The notes under the pieces are model-generated. The model did no database searches and was not told the DNA's origin. It saw only the letters and a program-made list of their open reading frames with translations. A DNA stretch of 64,000 nucleotides, taken from the NCBI GenBank assembly GCA_019753175.1, contig JAIELK010000010.1:144417-208416 (forward strand). Reading direction: 5' to 3'. This DNA is from Hyphomonadaceae bacterium. GTDB taxonomy: Bacteria > Pseudomonadota > Alphaproteobacteria > Caulobacterales > Aquidulcibacteraceae. Positions within the stretch are counted from its first letter, which is position 1. Each line of letters begins with the position of its first letter. This document shows positions 45,102-54,151 of the stretch, piece by piece. A program made the translations under genes and the position numbers.

Positions 45102-47953
45102 CAGCCTGTTCCCCCAATCTGAGCCAACGCCGCTTTCAGCTTGGCGACGGAGCCAACCGCTTCGTCGCGCCGCTCGCGCAGCTCCTCGACCACCTCCTCC
45201 GGCGCCTTGTTGACGAACTCGACGTTGTTCAGCTTTGCGTCCATCTTTGCGAGTTCGCCAGCAAGCTTGGCAATTTCCTTCGCCAGCCGCGCCGCCTCCG
45301 CTGGCAGATCCACCACGCCATCGAGCGGCAAAGCCACGGTTGCGCCATCGAGTACGAACGTCACCGAGCCTCTCGGCGCGGACTCGGCGCTCGTTGAATA
45401 TTCGAGACGCGCCATGCGGTCGATCAGATCCTGGTAACGCTCGAGCCGCGCCTCGGTCACAGCGTCTGCGCCGATCAGCAGCAGCGGGATCTTCGCGCTC
45501 GGCGGCACGTTGAGCTGTGAACGGGTTGAACGCGTCTCCGCGATCAACCGCACTATCCAGTCGATCTCGGCTTCGGCGCCTGCGTCCACTAGATCGTCTC
45601 CGAGACGCGGCCATGCCTCGGTGATCAACATGCCAGCGCGCTTGGAGCCGTACTCGCCGGTGCGCGCCCACAACTCCTCCGTGATGAAGGGCATGAACGG
45701 GTGCAGCATGATGAGGATCTGATCCAGAACCCACGCTGCGGTGCGCCGCGTTTCAAGTTTCGCGGCTTCATCCTCGCCGTTAAGCAGCGGTTTGATAAAC
45801 TCCAGGTACCAATCGCAATAGACGTTCCACACGAACCTGTAGAGCGCGCCAGCCGCTTCGTTGAAGCGGCGCGCTTCCAGTTCGCGCGTCACCGCGGCCG
45901 CAGCCTTGGCGGTTTCACCGACGAGCCACTTGTTCACGGTTTGCTGCGCGGCGCGCGGGTCGTACTTGTCCCACACCGCGCATTCGTTCATCTGCGCGAA
46001 GCGCGCCGCGTTCCAGAGCTTAGTGCCGAAATTGCGATAACCCTCGATGCGCTGTTCGCTGAGCTTGATGTCGCGGCCTTGCGCCGCCATCGCCGCCAAC
46101 GTGAAGCGCAGCGCATCGGCGCCGAATTTGTCGATCAGCTCCAAGGGGTCCATGGTGTTGCCCTTGGACTTCGACATCTTCGCGCCCCTGGCGTCGCGCA
46201 CCAGGGCGTGGATGTAGACCTCATGGAAGGGAACCTCTTTCATGAAGTGCACGCCGAACATCATCATCCGCGCCACCCAGAAGAAGATGATGTCGTGCGC
46301 GGTGACGAGCGTGGAGGTGGGATAGAAGCGCTGCAGCTCCGGCGTCTTCTCCGGCCAGCCGAGCGTGGAGAAGGGCCACAGGCCCGAGGAGAACCAGGTG
46401 TCGAGGACGTCCTCGTCTTGGCTGATCATCACCTCATCAATTGTCGCAAAGTTCTTGTCGCCGTGCCGGGTCGTGCCAACGCCTGATCCATTGGAAGCCA
46501 CAACGGAGACTCGCCGCCCAAGCACCTTTTGATAGTGTTCGGCCGCTGATCGCACGGCCGATTGCTGGGATTCAGCAACAAACACCTCGTTGCCGTCGAT
46601 GATGCGTTCCGTCTCGGGGTCGAGCTTCGGCCCGTACCACGCCGGAATCCTGTGCCCCCACCAGAGTTGGCGCGAGACGCACCACGGTTCGATATTCCGC
46701 ATCCATTGGAAGTAGGTCTTGGTCCAGTTCTCGGGCACGAATTTGGTGCGGCCATCCTCCACCGCTGCGATCGCCGCCTTCGCCAACTCACCGGCGTTGA
46801 CGTACCATTGGTCCGTCAGCATCGGTTCGATCACGACATTTGAGCGGTCACCGAACGGCTGGTTGATCTTCTTGGTCTCAACCCGCTCCAGCAGCCCCAA
46901 CGCTTCGATATCGGCAACCACCAGCTTGCGCGCCTCGAAGCGGTCCAAGCCGCGATACTTCGCCGGCACATGTTCGGCATTGGCCATGCGGCCTTTCGTG
47001 TCCATCAATTCGTAGAGCGGCAGATTGTGCGCGCGCGCAACTTTGTAATCGTTGAAATCGTGCGCGCCGGTGATCTTCACCGCGCCTGAGCCGAACGCGG
47101 GATCGGGATATTCGTCGGCGATGATCGGAATGTAGCGATCGGCCAGCGGCAGCAGCACTTTTTTGCCGACGATGCCCGCATAGCGCGTATCGCTCGGATG
47201 CACCGCCACCGCGCCGTCGCCCAGCATGGTTTCCGGCCGCGTCGTGGCGATGGAGATATAGTTGCGCGTCTCCCATTCCGTGGTTTTGCCGTCTTCATCG
47301 AACGCAATCGGAAACTGGTAGGTTTCGCCGTTTTCCAGCGGATATTTGAAGTGCCAGAAATGGCCGGGGACTTCGCGGTTCTCGACTTCGAGATCGGAGA
47401 TCGCGGTTTCGAAATGCGGGTCCCAGTTCACAAGGCGCTTGTCCTTGTAGATCAGCCCTTCCTTGTAGAGTTGCACGAACGTCTTCAGCACCGCCTTGGA
47501 CAAGCCTTCGTCCATGGTGAAGCGCTCGCGCGACCAATCGCACGAAGCCCCCAGCCGGCGCAGCTGGTTCATGATCATGCCGCCGGAAGTCTCCTTCCAC
47601 GCCCACACGCGCTTGACGAATTCCTCGCGCCCCAGCGAGCGGCGATCCTCGTTCGCTTTGCTCTCGGCAAGTTGCCGCTCCACCACCATCTGCGTGGCGA
47701 TGCCGGCGTGATCGGTCCCAGGCTGCCAGAGTACGCTCTTGCCGCGCAGCCGCTCGAACCGCACCAGGACGTCCTGAAGCGTGTTGTTGAGCGCGTGGCC
47801 GATGTGCAGCGAGCCGGTGACGTTGGGCGGGGGGATGACGATACAGAACACATCGACGGCGGGGTCGGCCTTCGGCTTGAAGGCGCCGGACTTCTCCCAA
47901 GCCTCGCTCCAGCGCGGCTCGACTTCTTTCGGGTTGAACGTGGTCTCGATCAT
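45101..47953 (-). CDS. valS: Valine--tRNA ligase
   Basis: A 950-residue class I synthetase. HIGH-type motif in PPPNVTGSLHIGHALN, KMSKS in GAKMSKSKGNTMDP, an editing domain (ISIATTRPETMLGD) and a C-terminal coiled coil (about 885-950, LPAEAARLAKEIAKL) of ValRS are all present. I use the ATG at 47953 (MIETTFNPKEVEPRW) and not the longer frame. It heads an overlapping operon with the epimerase, DUF3137 and LysE genes. Confidence 0.96.
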   Translation of the reverse strand: MIETTFNPKEVEPRWSEAWEKSGAFKPKADPAVDVFCIVIPPPNVTGSLHIGHALNNTLQDVLVRFERLRGKSVLWQPGTDHAGIATQMVVERQLAESKANEDRRSLGREEFVKRVWAWKETSGGMIMNQLRRLGASCDWSRERFTMDEGLSKAVLKTFVQLYKEGLIYKDKRLVNWDPHFETAISDLEVENREVPGHFWHFKYPLENGETYQFPIAFDEDGKTTEWETRNYISIATTRPETMLGDGAVAVHPSDTRYAGIVGKKVLLPLADRYIPIIADEYPDPAFGSGAVKITGAHDFNDYKVARAHNLPLYELMDTKGRMANAEHVPAKYRGLDRFEARKLVVADIEALGLLERVETKKINQPFGDRSNVVIEPMLTDQWYVNAGELAKAAIAAVEDGRTKFVPENWTKTYFQWMRNIEPWCVSRQLWWGHRIPAWYGPKLDPETERIIDGNEVFVAESQQSAVRSAAEHYQKVLGRRVSVVASNGSGVGTTRHGDKNFATIDEVMISQDEDVLDTWFSSGLWPFSTLGWPEKTPELQRFYPTSTLVTAHDIIFFWVARMMMFGVHFMKEVPFHEVYIHALVRDARGAKMSKSKGNTMDPLELIDKFGADALRFTLAAMAAQGRDIKLSEQRIEGYRNFGTKLWNAARFAQMNECAVWDKYDPRAAQQTVNKWLVGETAKAAAAVTRELEARRFNEAAGALYRFVWNVYCDWYLEFIKPLLNGEDEAAKLETRRTAAWVLDQILIMLHPFMPFITEELWARTGEYGSKRAGMLITEAWPRLGDDLVDAGAEAEIDWIVRLIAETRSTRSQLNVPPSAKIPLLLIGADAVTEARLERYQDLIDRMARLEYSTSAESAPRGSVTFVLDGATVALPLDGVVDLPAEAARLAKEIAKLAGELAKMDAKLNNVEFVNKAPEEVVEELRERRDEAVGSVAKLKAALAQIGGTG

Positions 47954-48003
47954 CGCCCTAGCTATAGCAGGCGCAAACGCGCACCGCGAAGGCCCGAAAA
48001 CAA

Positions 48004-48030
48004 AAGCCCCGGCCAAGAGCGCCGGGGCTT
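48004..48030 (-). terminator. Rho-independent terminator after the PopZ-like gene
   Basis: Perfect 9-bp stem AAGCCCCGG/CCGGGGCTT with a 9-base loop; on the minus strand it is followed by TTGTTTTC. It separates the PopZ-like gene from valS. Confidence 0.75.
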
Positions 48031-48052
48031 CCCTCAACTTGAGCCTTAGCGC

Positions 48053-48523
48053 CTAGCGCGCCATCCGCGCGATGCGCTCCAGTTCAGCCTCAACCCGCGC
48101 TTCGACAATCGCCGGCAGATTCCGATCAAGCCATTCCTTCAGCATGGGTTTCAAGAGCTCACGCACAACGCCTTCAACCGTCTGGCCCGGCGTATCAGCG
48201 ATGCGCAGCGTGTCGGCCAGGCGTGCGAGCGCACCAGCCGCTGCTGAAGCCGTCGGCGGCGACAGGATGACGTCCGACTCAGGCTCCGGCATCATCTGAA
48301 CCGGCGCGCGAGCCACGGGCGCCGGCGTCTCCTGCGCTACCGCCTCCTCAACAGCTTCGAATACAAGATCGTCATCAACCGCCGGAAGATCGACCTGCAA
48401 CTCCTCCTCCGGCTCCGTCAGGTCGAGCACCGGCGGCGCCTGTTCCTCTTCGGAAATGATCCGCCTGATCGAAGCCAGAATCTCTTCCATTGAAGGTTCG
48501 GCTTGCTGTTCTTGGACCGCCAT
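48053..48523 (-). CDS. popZ: PopZ-like DUF2497 protein
   Basis: A 156-residue acidic, proline-rich protein. The N-terminal helix SMEEILASIRRIISEEE (about 11-27) and the C-terminal helices TVEGVVRELLKPMLKEWLD and LPAIVEARVEAELERIA are the two conserved ends of PopZ/DUF2497, with a disordered Glu/Pro-rich middle. In Caulobacter PopZ forms the polar matrix anchoring the chromosome origin. Its place beside valS and near pcm matches the gene order in related genomes. It is slightly shorter than Caulobacter PopZ (about 177 residues). Confidence 0.85.
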   Translation of the reverse strand: MAVQEQQAEPSMEEILASIRRIISEEEQAPPVLDLTEPEEELQVDLPAVDDDLVFEAVEEAVAQETPAPVARAPVQMMPEPESDVILSPPTASAAAGALARLADTLRIADTPGQTVEGVVRELLKPMLKEWLDRNLPAIVEARVEAELERIARMAR

Positions 48524-48661
48524 GTTCGCCCCGACGAATTACGTTGAGCCAACCCCGACTCGCGCAGGCGACTCTGCGGCGATTCCCGCGCGCAGGACAA
48601 CGCACACGCGATTTGCAGCGGAGGAAATCGTCAATGCGCCGCTGAAACGATTGCTAAGGCG

Positions 48662-49312
48662 TCAGAACGCGAAGGCGGGCGGGCGAGAAAGCCCAGGCGC
48701 CAGCGGCGGTGCGGCGTCGAATACAGAGCGGGAGGCAACCGCACCTTTGGTCTTCGTGTACACGCGGGCGGACCCAGCCGGTCCCTGCCGCACAATCACG
48801 GCAAGCCGACCATTGTCCGCGAGCTGATCGAGCCAGGCGTCTGGCACGATTTCGCACGCGCCGTTGAGCATGATCACATCATACGGGGCGCCGTCGCGCC
48901 AACCGTCAGCGATGCCGGTCGAGGCTGTCCGCACGCCGCCGAGGCCGCATGACTCAAGCGCAGCCCTCGCCGCGAGCGACAGCTCCGGGTCGGGATCAAC
49001 CGCCACCACTTCCTTGCAACAGGCGGCCAGAACCGCCCCGCCATAGGCTGTTGCGCCAGCAATTTCGAGCCCGCGTTCATGGGCTTGCGGCGCCAGCGCA
49101 TGGATCAACTTGGCGAGATCGCGGGGTCGCAGCAGGGTTCGGCCCCTGGCGACTTCGACCTCGGCGTCGGCATAGGCGAGCGCCCGCTTGTGGGCGGGAA
49201 CAAACCGCTCGCGCGGTAGCGTGCGCATGGCATGCAGGATACGCGGGTCGGTGACGTCGTTGGTGCGCACCTGGCTCTCCACCATGCCGTCGCGTGCGCG
49301 CGCAAAATCCAT
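48662..49312 (-). CDS. Protein-L-isoaspartate O-methyltransferase family protein
   Basis: A 216-residue protein with N-terminal MVESQVRTNDVTDPRIL, PRERFVPA and a SAM-binding region of PCMT type, although the usual GTGxGY loop reads GATAYGGAVLAA (about 85-96) and is less glycine-rich. The family methylates isoaspartyl residues in damaged proteins, but alphaproteobacterial members in this position, usually before tolC, may have another role. Here the 138 bases between it and the PopZ-like gene contain no tolC and no clear gene. Confidence 0.75.
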   Translation of the reverse strand: MDFARARDGMVESQVRTNDVTDPRILHAMRTLPRERFVPAHKRALAYADAEVEVARGRTLLRPRDLAKLIHALAPQAHERGLEIAGATAYGGAVLAACCKEVVAVDPDPELSLAARAALESCGLGGVRTASTGIADGWRDGAPYDVIMLNGACEIVPDAWLDQLADNGRLAVIVRQGPAGSARVYTKTKGAVASRSVFDAAPPLAPGLSRPPAFAF

Positions 49313-49422
49313 AGGCCGCTTCTCCCGCTTTTCTGCGTTGGGTTAAGCCGATGGCGACAGCGCCGCAAGCGGCGCCTTGTCGCCGCCATGGAACCGGCCT
49401 AGGTAGCTCGCCCACAGCGGCG

Positions 49423-49496
49423 GGCCTCGTGGCGGAGTGGTGACGCAGCGGACTGCAAATCCGTGCACCCCGGTTCGATTCCGGGCGAGGCCTCCA
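49423..49496 (+). tRNA. tRNA-Cys (anticodon GCA)
   Basis: A 74-nt cloverleaf with acceptor GGCCTCG/CGAGGCC, anticodon loop CTGCAAA on stem GCGGA/TCCGT, T arm CCCGG-TTCGATT-CCGGG, discriminator T as expected for Cys, and encoded CCA. Confidence 0.95.
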
Positions 49497-49617
49497 CCCC
49501 ACCCAACACTTTCGCAACCGTCATGAACGGCGCGTTTGCCATTAACGCGTTCTTTACCGGTTACGGCGATATTCACCACGTCTTCCCTTGGAGACACCCC
49601 ACCATACCCAACGCCTT

Positions 49618-49645
49618 CGAGGGCCCCGCAAGGGGCCCTCGTTTT
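49618..49645 (+). terminator. Strong hairpin terminator downstream of tRNA-Cys
   Basis: Perfect 10-bp stem CGAGGGCCCC/GGGGCCCTCG with a GCAA tetraloop, then TTTT. The 120 bases between it and tRNA-Cys contain no convincing gene. It may end the tRNA-Cys transcript. Confidence 0.7.
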
Positions 49646-49715
49646 CGTTGGCGGAGGCGCATGAGTCCACTTCCCCCTCTGAGGCGAACTTGATAGAGAG
49701 CGCCCCTTACCCTGA

Positions 49716-49790
49716 TCCGCGGTAGCTCAGTGGTAGAGCAGCCGGCTGTTAACCGGCTGGTCGTAGGTTCGAATCCTACCCGCGGAGCCA
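49716..49790 (+). tRNA. tRNA-Asn (anticodon GTT)
   Basis: A 75-nt cloverleaf with acceptor TCCGCGG/CCGCGGA, anticodon loop CTGTTAA on stem GCCGG/CCGGC, T arm GTAGG-TTCGAAT-CCTAC, discriminator G and encoded CCA. Confidence 0.97.
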
Positions 49791-49993
49791 TTTCCCCAGG
49801 TATTGAGCCACCGGCTGCACGTCTGCGTTGCGGCCTTTTTGCAACTCATAGCCGCCATTGCGCCTCTTTTCGGCGTCGCATGATGGTTAATTATTTGCCA
49901 ATATTCGGCTCTCCCTATTGATATCTCGGTATAGCAACAACCTCGCGACGCCTGTGCGCAGGGGGCCTTGCTTAGAGACCCTGGGGGACAAAA

Positions 49994-52900
49994 ATGTCGT
50001 CGTCATCAAACCCGCGCTCATTGCGCGCAAAGCTGCTTAGCGCCGCTGCCTTTGCCACCGCCACCCTGGCCATGGCGCCTGCACATGCGCTGGTCACCCC
50101 TGACGCCCCGCCTAGCTCACCGCCTGGCACCGACCCGGTCGCCAACGCCGTCGATACCACCAACACGCGTCCCTATTGGGTTGGGCTCGCTATCCGCAAC
50201 GAGGCCGGCAATTCAGGCGGTACCTGCACCGGCCTCCTAATCAATCCACGCACTGTGCTGTTCGCCGCGCACTGCGTTGACGGCCTCGCACCATCCGCAT
50301 ACGACGGCAATTCGCCGGGCAACCGCGCCCAGGTCGGCTACACCACCGACCCAACGTTCGGCCGCACCAATCTTCGCGAATGGCTTTTCGGCCAAGACTT
50401 CGTCGTGCCGGCGGGCGACCCGCGCGTCATGGACGCGAGTTCGGTGTTCGTCTGGTACGATCCACGCTCGCGCTTTGGTTCCGCCGCTGTGCCGAACAAC
50501 GGCACATTCCTCCCAGCCGATGTCGCGATCGCTGGGTTCGATAACGCCACCGAACTTCTCGGTCGCGACGCGCAGTCGGGCATCGGGCTTCTGTTCACAC
50601 CAGTCGCGGGCCTCGTGCCGGTGACCATCGGCGGCTATGGCCAATCCGGCAACGGTTTCACCGGTGCTCGCACCGGTGCGGTCGAGGCGTCCTATTTCCG
50701 TCGCCTGGGTCAAAACATGCTCGGCTTCCTGGGCGACGAACGCACCATCGCGCTCGGCATCTATCCGGTCGCGACAGCCGACCTGCTGGAGCCAGGCACG
50801 TTTGTCTATCAAGACCTGTACTGGGTCGATTTCGACGACCCGCAGCGCGCGACGCGGCCGTTCTTCAACGGGCCGGGCACAAATCCGAACTCGACCCTCG
50901 ACCACGACCCCTTCCCAGGCAATGCAGTGACCGGCGAATCGATCACAGCGGCGGGAGACTCGGGCTCGCCGCTGGTCACCAGTGCTTTCGGTCGCGAAGT
51001 CTCTCTTGGCGTGCTGAGCCAGGGATCGCGTTTCTTCTATGAGTCGATCGGCAACCCGGACGACAACTTCGTACGCTTCACGGCGTTCTCGAACTTCGGC
51101 ACGACCGCAGGCTGGAACCCGCTATTCCTGTTCTGGGACCAGATCGTCGTCAACAACCCCTACAAGTATGTGACAACTGTCGCCGGCAACGGCGAGTGGA
51201 CCGATCCGACCCGCTGGGTGCAGGAACTCGATCCGCTTTACTTCACGTTGTCGGGCTCGACGCTGGTCAACGCGTTGCCGGGCACGCCGGCCCTCGGCAT
51301 GTCGAGCGCCGCGCCTAATGTCGGCACGATCAACCCCAACCCATCACCGGCGGCGACCTGCGCCTTCACCGGAACATGCCCGCCTACGGGCGGCACCTCC
51401 GATCCCGCACCGGCGCTGGCCAACCTCGCCCTGCCGGGCTCCGAAGGCATGGCCTACGGCGTCAGCTTGGAGGACCTCTCACCCGTCGCCGCCAATCCGG
51501 GCTACGAAAGCCGCATCGTCGGCGCCACAACCGACGCGGCTTATGGCGACACGCTTTATGTTCGCCAGCCGGCCAACACCGCGGGCGTTGGCGAAGGCAC
51601 GCTTCCCGGCACGCCAGCAAACGAACCGATGACGACTGCGCTCTGGTCCTCGGGCACGTTGATTCCTGTGAACACGGGCACCCTGACAGGCCCGGGCACG
51701 ACAAACTTCGTGCCCAACAACACGCTTGGCACGGCCGGTCTGCAGAACTCCACACGCTGGTTCGAGGTCAATCTGCGCGCTTCCGGCACCACCTTCCTCA
51801 CCGGCACAACAGTGACCATCGACCGCTTGTCGGTGCGCGGCGCGTCCTCCGGCCTCAACATTCGCTCCGGGGCGCGGCTCAACACGACGATCTCCTCGTT
51901 CCTGGACGCCGGTACACTGACCGTGAACGGCATCTTCTCGCCCTCGCGCCTCACCGTCGCGGGCGGCTCGCTCTACGGAACCGGCTCCATCCTGACGACC
52001 GCGCCGACCGGCGCGGGACTGCTTGTCAACGGCGGCCTGCTCTCACCGGGCACGGGCGCCTCGACGGTCGGTACGCTCGCTGTGACCGGAAACACCGCGT
52101 TCACACTCGCCGGTGTGCTCGGCATTGACGTCGCGTCGGCGCTTTCAGCTGACCGGTTAAACGTCATCGGCCAGCTCCAACTCGGTGGCGGCGCCGCTGT
52201 TAACATCCTCGGCGGGTACACTCCAACGTTTGGAACCACTTGGACTGTCGCAAACGCCACCGGCGGCATCACTGGATCGTTCGCGGTGGTCGCAACCAAC
52301 ATGCCGGGCGTGCTCAGGCCGCAATTCCAGACCGTCGGCAACAATCTGAATATGTCCATCATCGCGCTGCCGTTCCTCAACGCGACGACCTACACATCGG
52401 AGGAGCAGCGCGAGATTGCGCGCGCGCTTGATGATGTGCGCGACGCGCCGGGAGGGTACGCTGCCCTGTCCAACCTGTTCGGTTCACTGGACACCACGTC
52501 GCTCAGCCTGCTGCCTGAAACCTTCGAAGCGATGACCCCGCTCAACGCCTTTGGCGCCACGGGCATCGTTGAAGCGACGACAACGCAGATTTCAGACGCA
52601 CTGGCGCAGCGCAGCGAGCAGGTCGTCAATGGCGGTGGTCGCGGCTTCCAGAGCGCCGGCGTCGAACAATTGGGGCTCGGTCCGCAACTCGCGTCAGCCG
52701 ATCCTTACGAAGCGATGATGCTAGGCGCCTCGGCGATCGTCGTAGCTCAGCAGGCGGCCGCCGATACGGCTGGCCGTATGGCGAACACGCGCATGCGCCA
52801 AGGCTGGGGCGGCTTCGTCAACATCAGCACGCTCGTCGATACGACCTATGCGATCACACCGTTCGCCGGCGTGGCCGACGTGGAGGCCATCAACGGCACA

Positions 52901-53632
52901 CTCGGTTTCGACCGTACCATCGCCGGTGGGGCCGGCTTCCTCGGCGCTGCTATCTCGTACAACACCGGCGAAGCCACGCTCGCCGATCCGGCGCAAACCG
53001 CCGAAGCTGACTCGATCGGCGTCAATCTCTATGGCGGCGCTCGCAAGGGAAGGTGGCACGTCGATGGCCAGGTCGGCTTCAGCACGCAGTCTTACGACCT
53101 TGAACGCACCGTGCCGCTGCTGCTGGGAGCGCAGACGCTGCGCGCCTCCCCCGATGGCGACACAATAAGCCTCTCTGCAGAGGTCGGTTACGACATCGCA
53201 GCCGGCAATGGGGCCATCACGCCGTTCGTCGGATTGGATGGCATCTGGGCCAATATCGACGGCTACACCGAGTCCGGCGGTTCTGCCGCAATGACGGTGG
53301 ACAGTCGCTCGGGCGACGTCCTCGACGCGCGTCTCGGCGTAGCCTACCGCAACGCGTTCCATGTCGGCGGCGGTGAGATGCGGCCGCTGCTGAGCGTCGC
53401 CTACGCCACCGATCTCGCGGACGACGACAACCTCGTGTCGGCCTCGTTCGCTGGCTTCCCATCGGTTCCGATGTCGTTCGCCGGATCGGAGCGCGACGAG
53501 AGCTGGGTCGAGTACGAGGTCGGCATCGAGTATGAGGGCCAACGCATGGGCGTCGCCCTCAGCTACACCGGCGCCGACAACGGCCAACTCGATTATGGCG
53601 CCGTCGCCGCGCGCGGCGCCATCGTCTGGTAA
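49994..53632 (+). CDS. Trypsin-like serine protease autotransporter
   Basis: A 1212-residue secreted protein. Signal peptide about 1-32 (ending PAHA). Residues about 60-380 form an S1-type protease domain with triad His93 (FAAHC), Asp176 (PADVAIA) and Ser323 (GDSGSP). Residues about 420-780 are a Gly/Thr/Ser-rich beta-helical passenger, with repeats like LTVNGIFSPSRLTVAGG. The last roughly 280 residues are an autotransporter barrel ending in aromatic W. It should be exported and displayed or released at the surface. The 200 bases upstream are AT-rich with TTGCCA at 49895 as a possible -35. Confidence 0.87.
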   Translation: MSSSSNPRSLRAKLLSAAAFATATLAMAPAHALVTPDAPPSSPPGTDPVANAVDTTNTRPYWVGLAIRNEAGNSGGTCTGLLINPRTVLFAAHCVDGLAPSAYDGNSPGNRAQVGYTTDPTFGRTNLREWLFGQDFVVPAGDPRVMDASSVFVWYDPRSRFGSAAVPNNGTFLPADVAIAGFDNATELLGRDAQSGIGLLFTPVAGLVPVTIGGYGQSGNGFTGARTGAVEASYFRRLGQNMLGFLGDERTIALGIYPVATADLLEPGTFVYQDLYWVDFDDPQRATRPFFNGPGTNPNSTLDHDPFPGNAVTGESITAAGDSGSPLVTSAFGREVSLGVLSQGSRFFYESIGNPDDNFVRFTAFSNFGTTAGWNPLFLFWDQIVVNNPYKYVTTVAGNGEWTDPTRWVQELDPLYFTLSGSTLVNALPGTPALGMSSAAPNVGTINPNPSPAATCAFTGTCPPTGGTSDPAPALANLALPGSEGMAYGVSLEDLSPVAANPGYESRIVGATTDAAYGDTLYVRQPANTAGVGEGTLPGTPANEPMTTALWSSGTLIPVNTGTLTGPGTTNFVPNNTLGTAGLQNSTRWFEVNLRASGTTFLTGTTVTIDRLSVRGASSGLNIRSGARLNTTISSFLDAGTLTVNGIFSPSRLTVAGGSLYGTGSILTTAPTGAGLLVNGGLLSPGTGASTVGTLAVTGNTAFTLAGVLGIDVASALSADRLNVIGQLQLGGGAAVNILGGYTPTFGTTWTVANATGGITGSFAVVATNMPGVLRPQFQTVGNNLNMSIIALPFLNATTYTSEEQREIARALDDVRDAPGGYAALSNLFGSLDTTSLSLLPETFEAMTPLNAFGATGIVEATTTQISDALAQRSEQVVNGGGRGFQSAGVEQLGLGPQLASADPYEAMMLGASAIVVAQQAAADTAGRMANTRMRQGWGGFVNISTLVDTTYAITPFAGVADVEAINGTLGFDRTIAGGAGFLGAAISYNTGEATLADPAQTAEADSIGVNLYGGARKGRWHVDGQVGFSTQSYDLERTVPLLLGAQTLRASPDGDTISLSAEVGYDIAAGNGAITPFVGLDGIWANIDGYTESGGSAAMTVDSRSGDVLDARLGVAYRNAFHVGGGEMRPLLSVAYATDLADDDNLVSASFAGFPSVPMSFAGSERDESWVEYEVGIEYEGQRMGVALSYTGADNGQLDYGAVAARGAIVW

Positions 53633-53658
53633 GCCTGAGCTTCATCACTTCAACAAAA

Positions 53659-53685
53659 CGCCCTGCCCTATGGCAGGGCGTTTTT
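53659..53685 (+). terminator. Rho-independent terminator of the trypsin-like autotransporter
   Basis: Perfect 9-bp stem CGCCCTGCC/GGCAGGGCG with loop CTAT followed by TTTTT, 26 bases after the stop codon. Confidence 0.85.
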
Positions 53686-53707
53686 CTTGCCGCCAAGTCC
53701 GCAATCC

Positions 53708-54151
53708 TTAGCGCCTGCTCAGCGTGAGCCTGCCGCCCGAGGCGTCTTCTCCGCTCAGCGGCGGCAGCATGTCAGTTCGGAAGCTTGCAACGCGCTCCCC
53801 TCCGTTCGACCAAAGCACCAGCGCCACGGCGTCCAGAGTCCACCGCGAAGCCGAGAAGGGCAACGCCGCGCAACGGTCAGGCCAGATCACCGCGCCGCCG
53901 CTGGCGTCGGCCGACATCTCGAGCGTGATCTGGCATGCGCCACCGGAGGCCGACGACAGCATCCAGACGCCCGCCGGCGTGTCGAACAGCGGGACGGCAA
54001 GGGGGCCGCTTTGATTGATGGGCGTCTCTGGCGTTATTCTGCGATCAGACATGGGCGCCGCACTCTCGGGTTCAGACGGCGGCGCAACGCATGCGACGCA
54101 CAGCATCGATATCACCGCTACCCCGAACGATCGCACAAGCGCGCGCCTCAT
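53708..54151 (-). CDS. AprI/Inh-type protease inhibitor lipoprotein
   Basis: A 147-residue protein with lipobox VAC (Cys21) and a single C-terminal Inh-like beta-barrel domain: AGVWMLSSASGGACQITLEM, paired cysteines 73 and 94, and a core RWTLDAVALVLW. Members inhibit secreted proteases in the periplasm, classically serralysin metalloproteases. It overlaps the upstream subtilase gene by ATGA, so the cell probably makes enzyme and inhibitor together to protect its envelope. Inhibition of a subtilase would be unusual for the family. Confidence 0.75.
   Translation of the reverse strand: MRRALVRSFGVAVISMLCVACVAPPSEPESAAPMSDRRITPETPINQSGPLAVPLFDTPAGVWMLSSASGGACQITLEMSADASGGAVIWPDRCAALPFSASRWTLDAVALVLWSNGGERVASFRTDMLPPLSGEDASGGRLTLSRR

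Noticed and set aside
45102..45734. N-terminal extension of the epimerase by about 210 residues
   Set aside because: It lies within valS in another frame; the Rossmann motif begins at the ATG at 45101.
49463..49693. Small plus-strand frame after tRNA-Cys
   Set aside because: It starts inside the tRNA and runs through a terminator hairpin; no coding signature.
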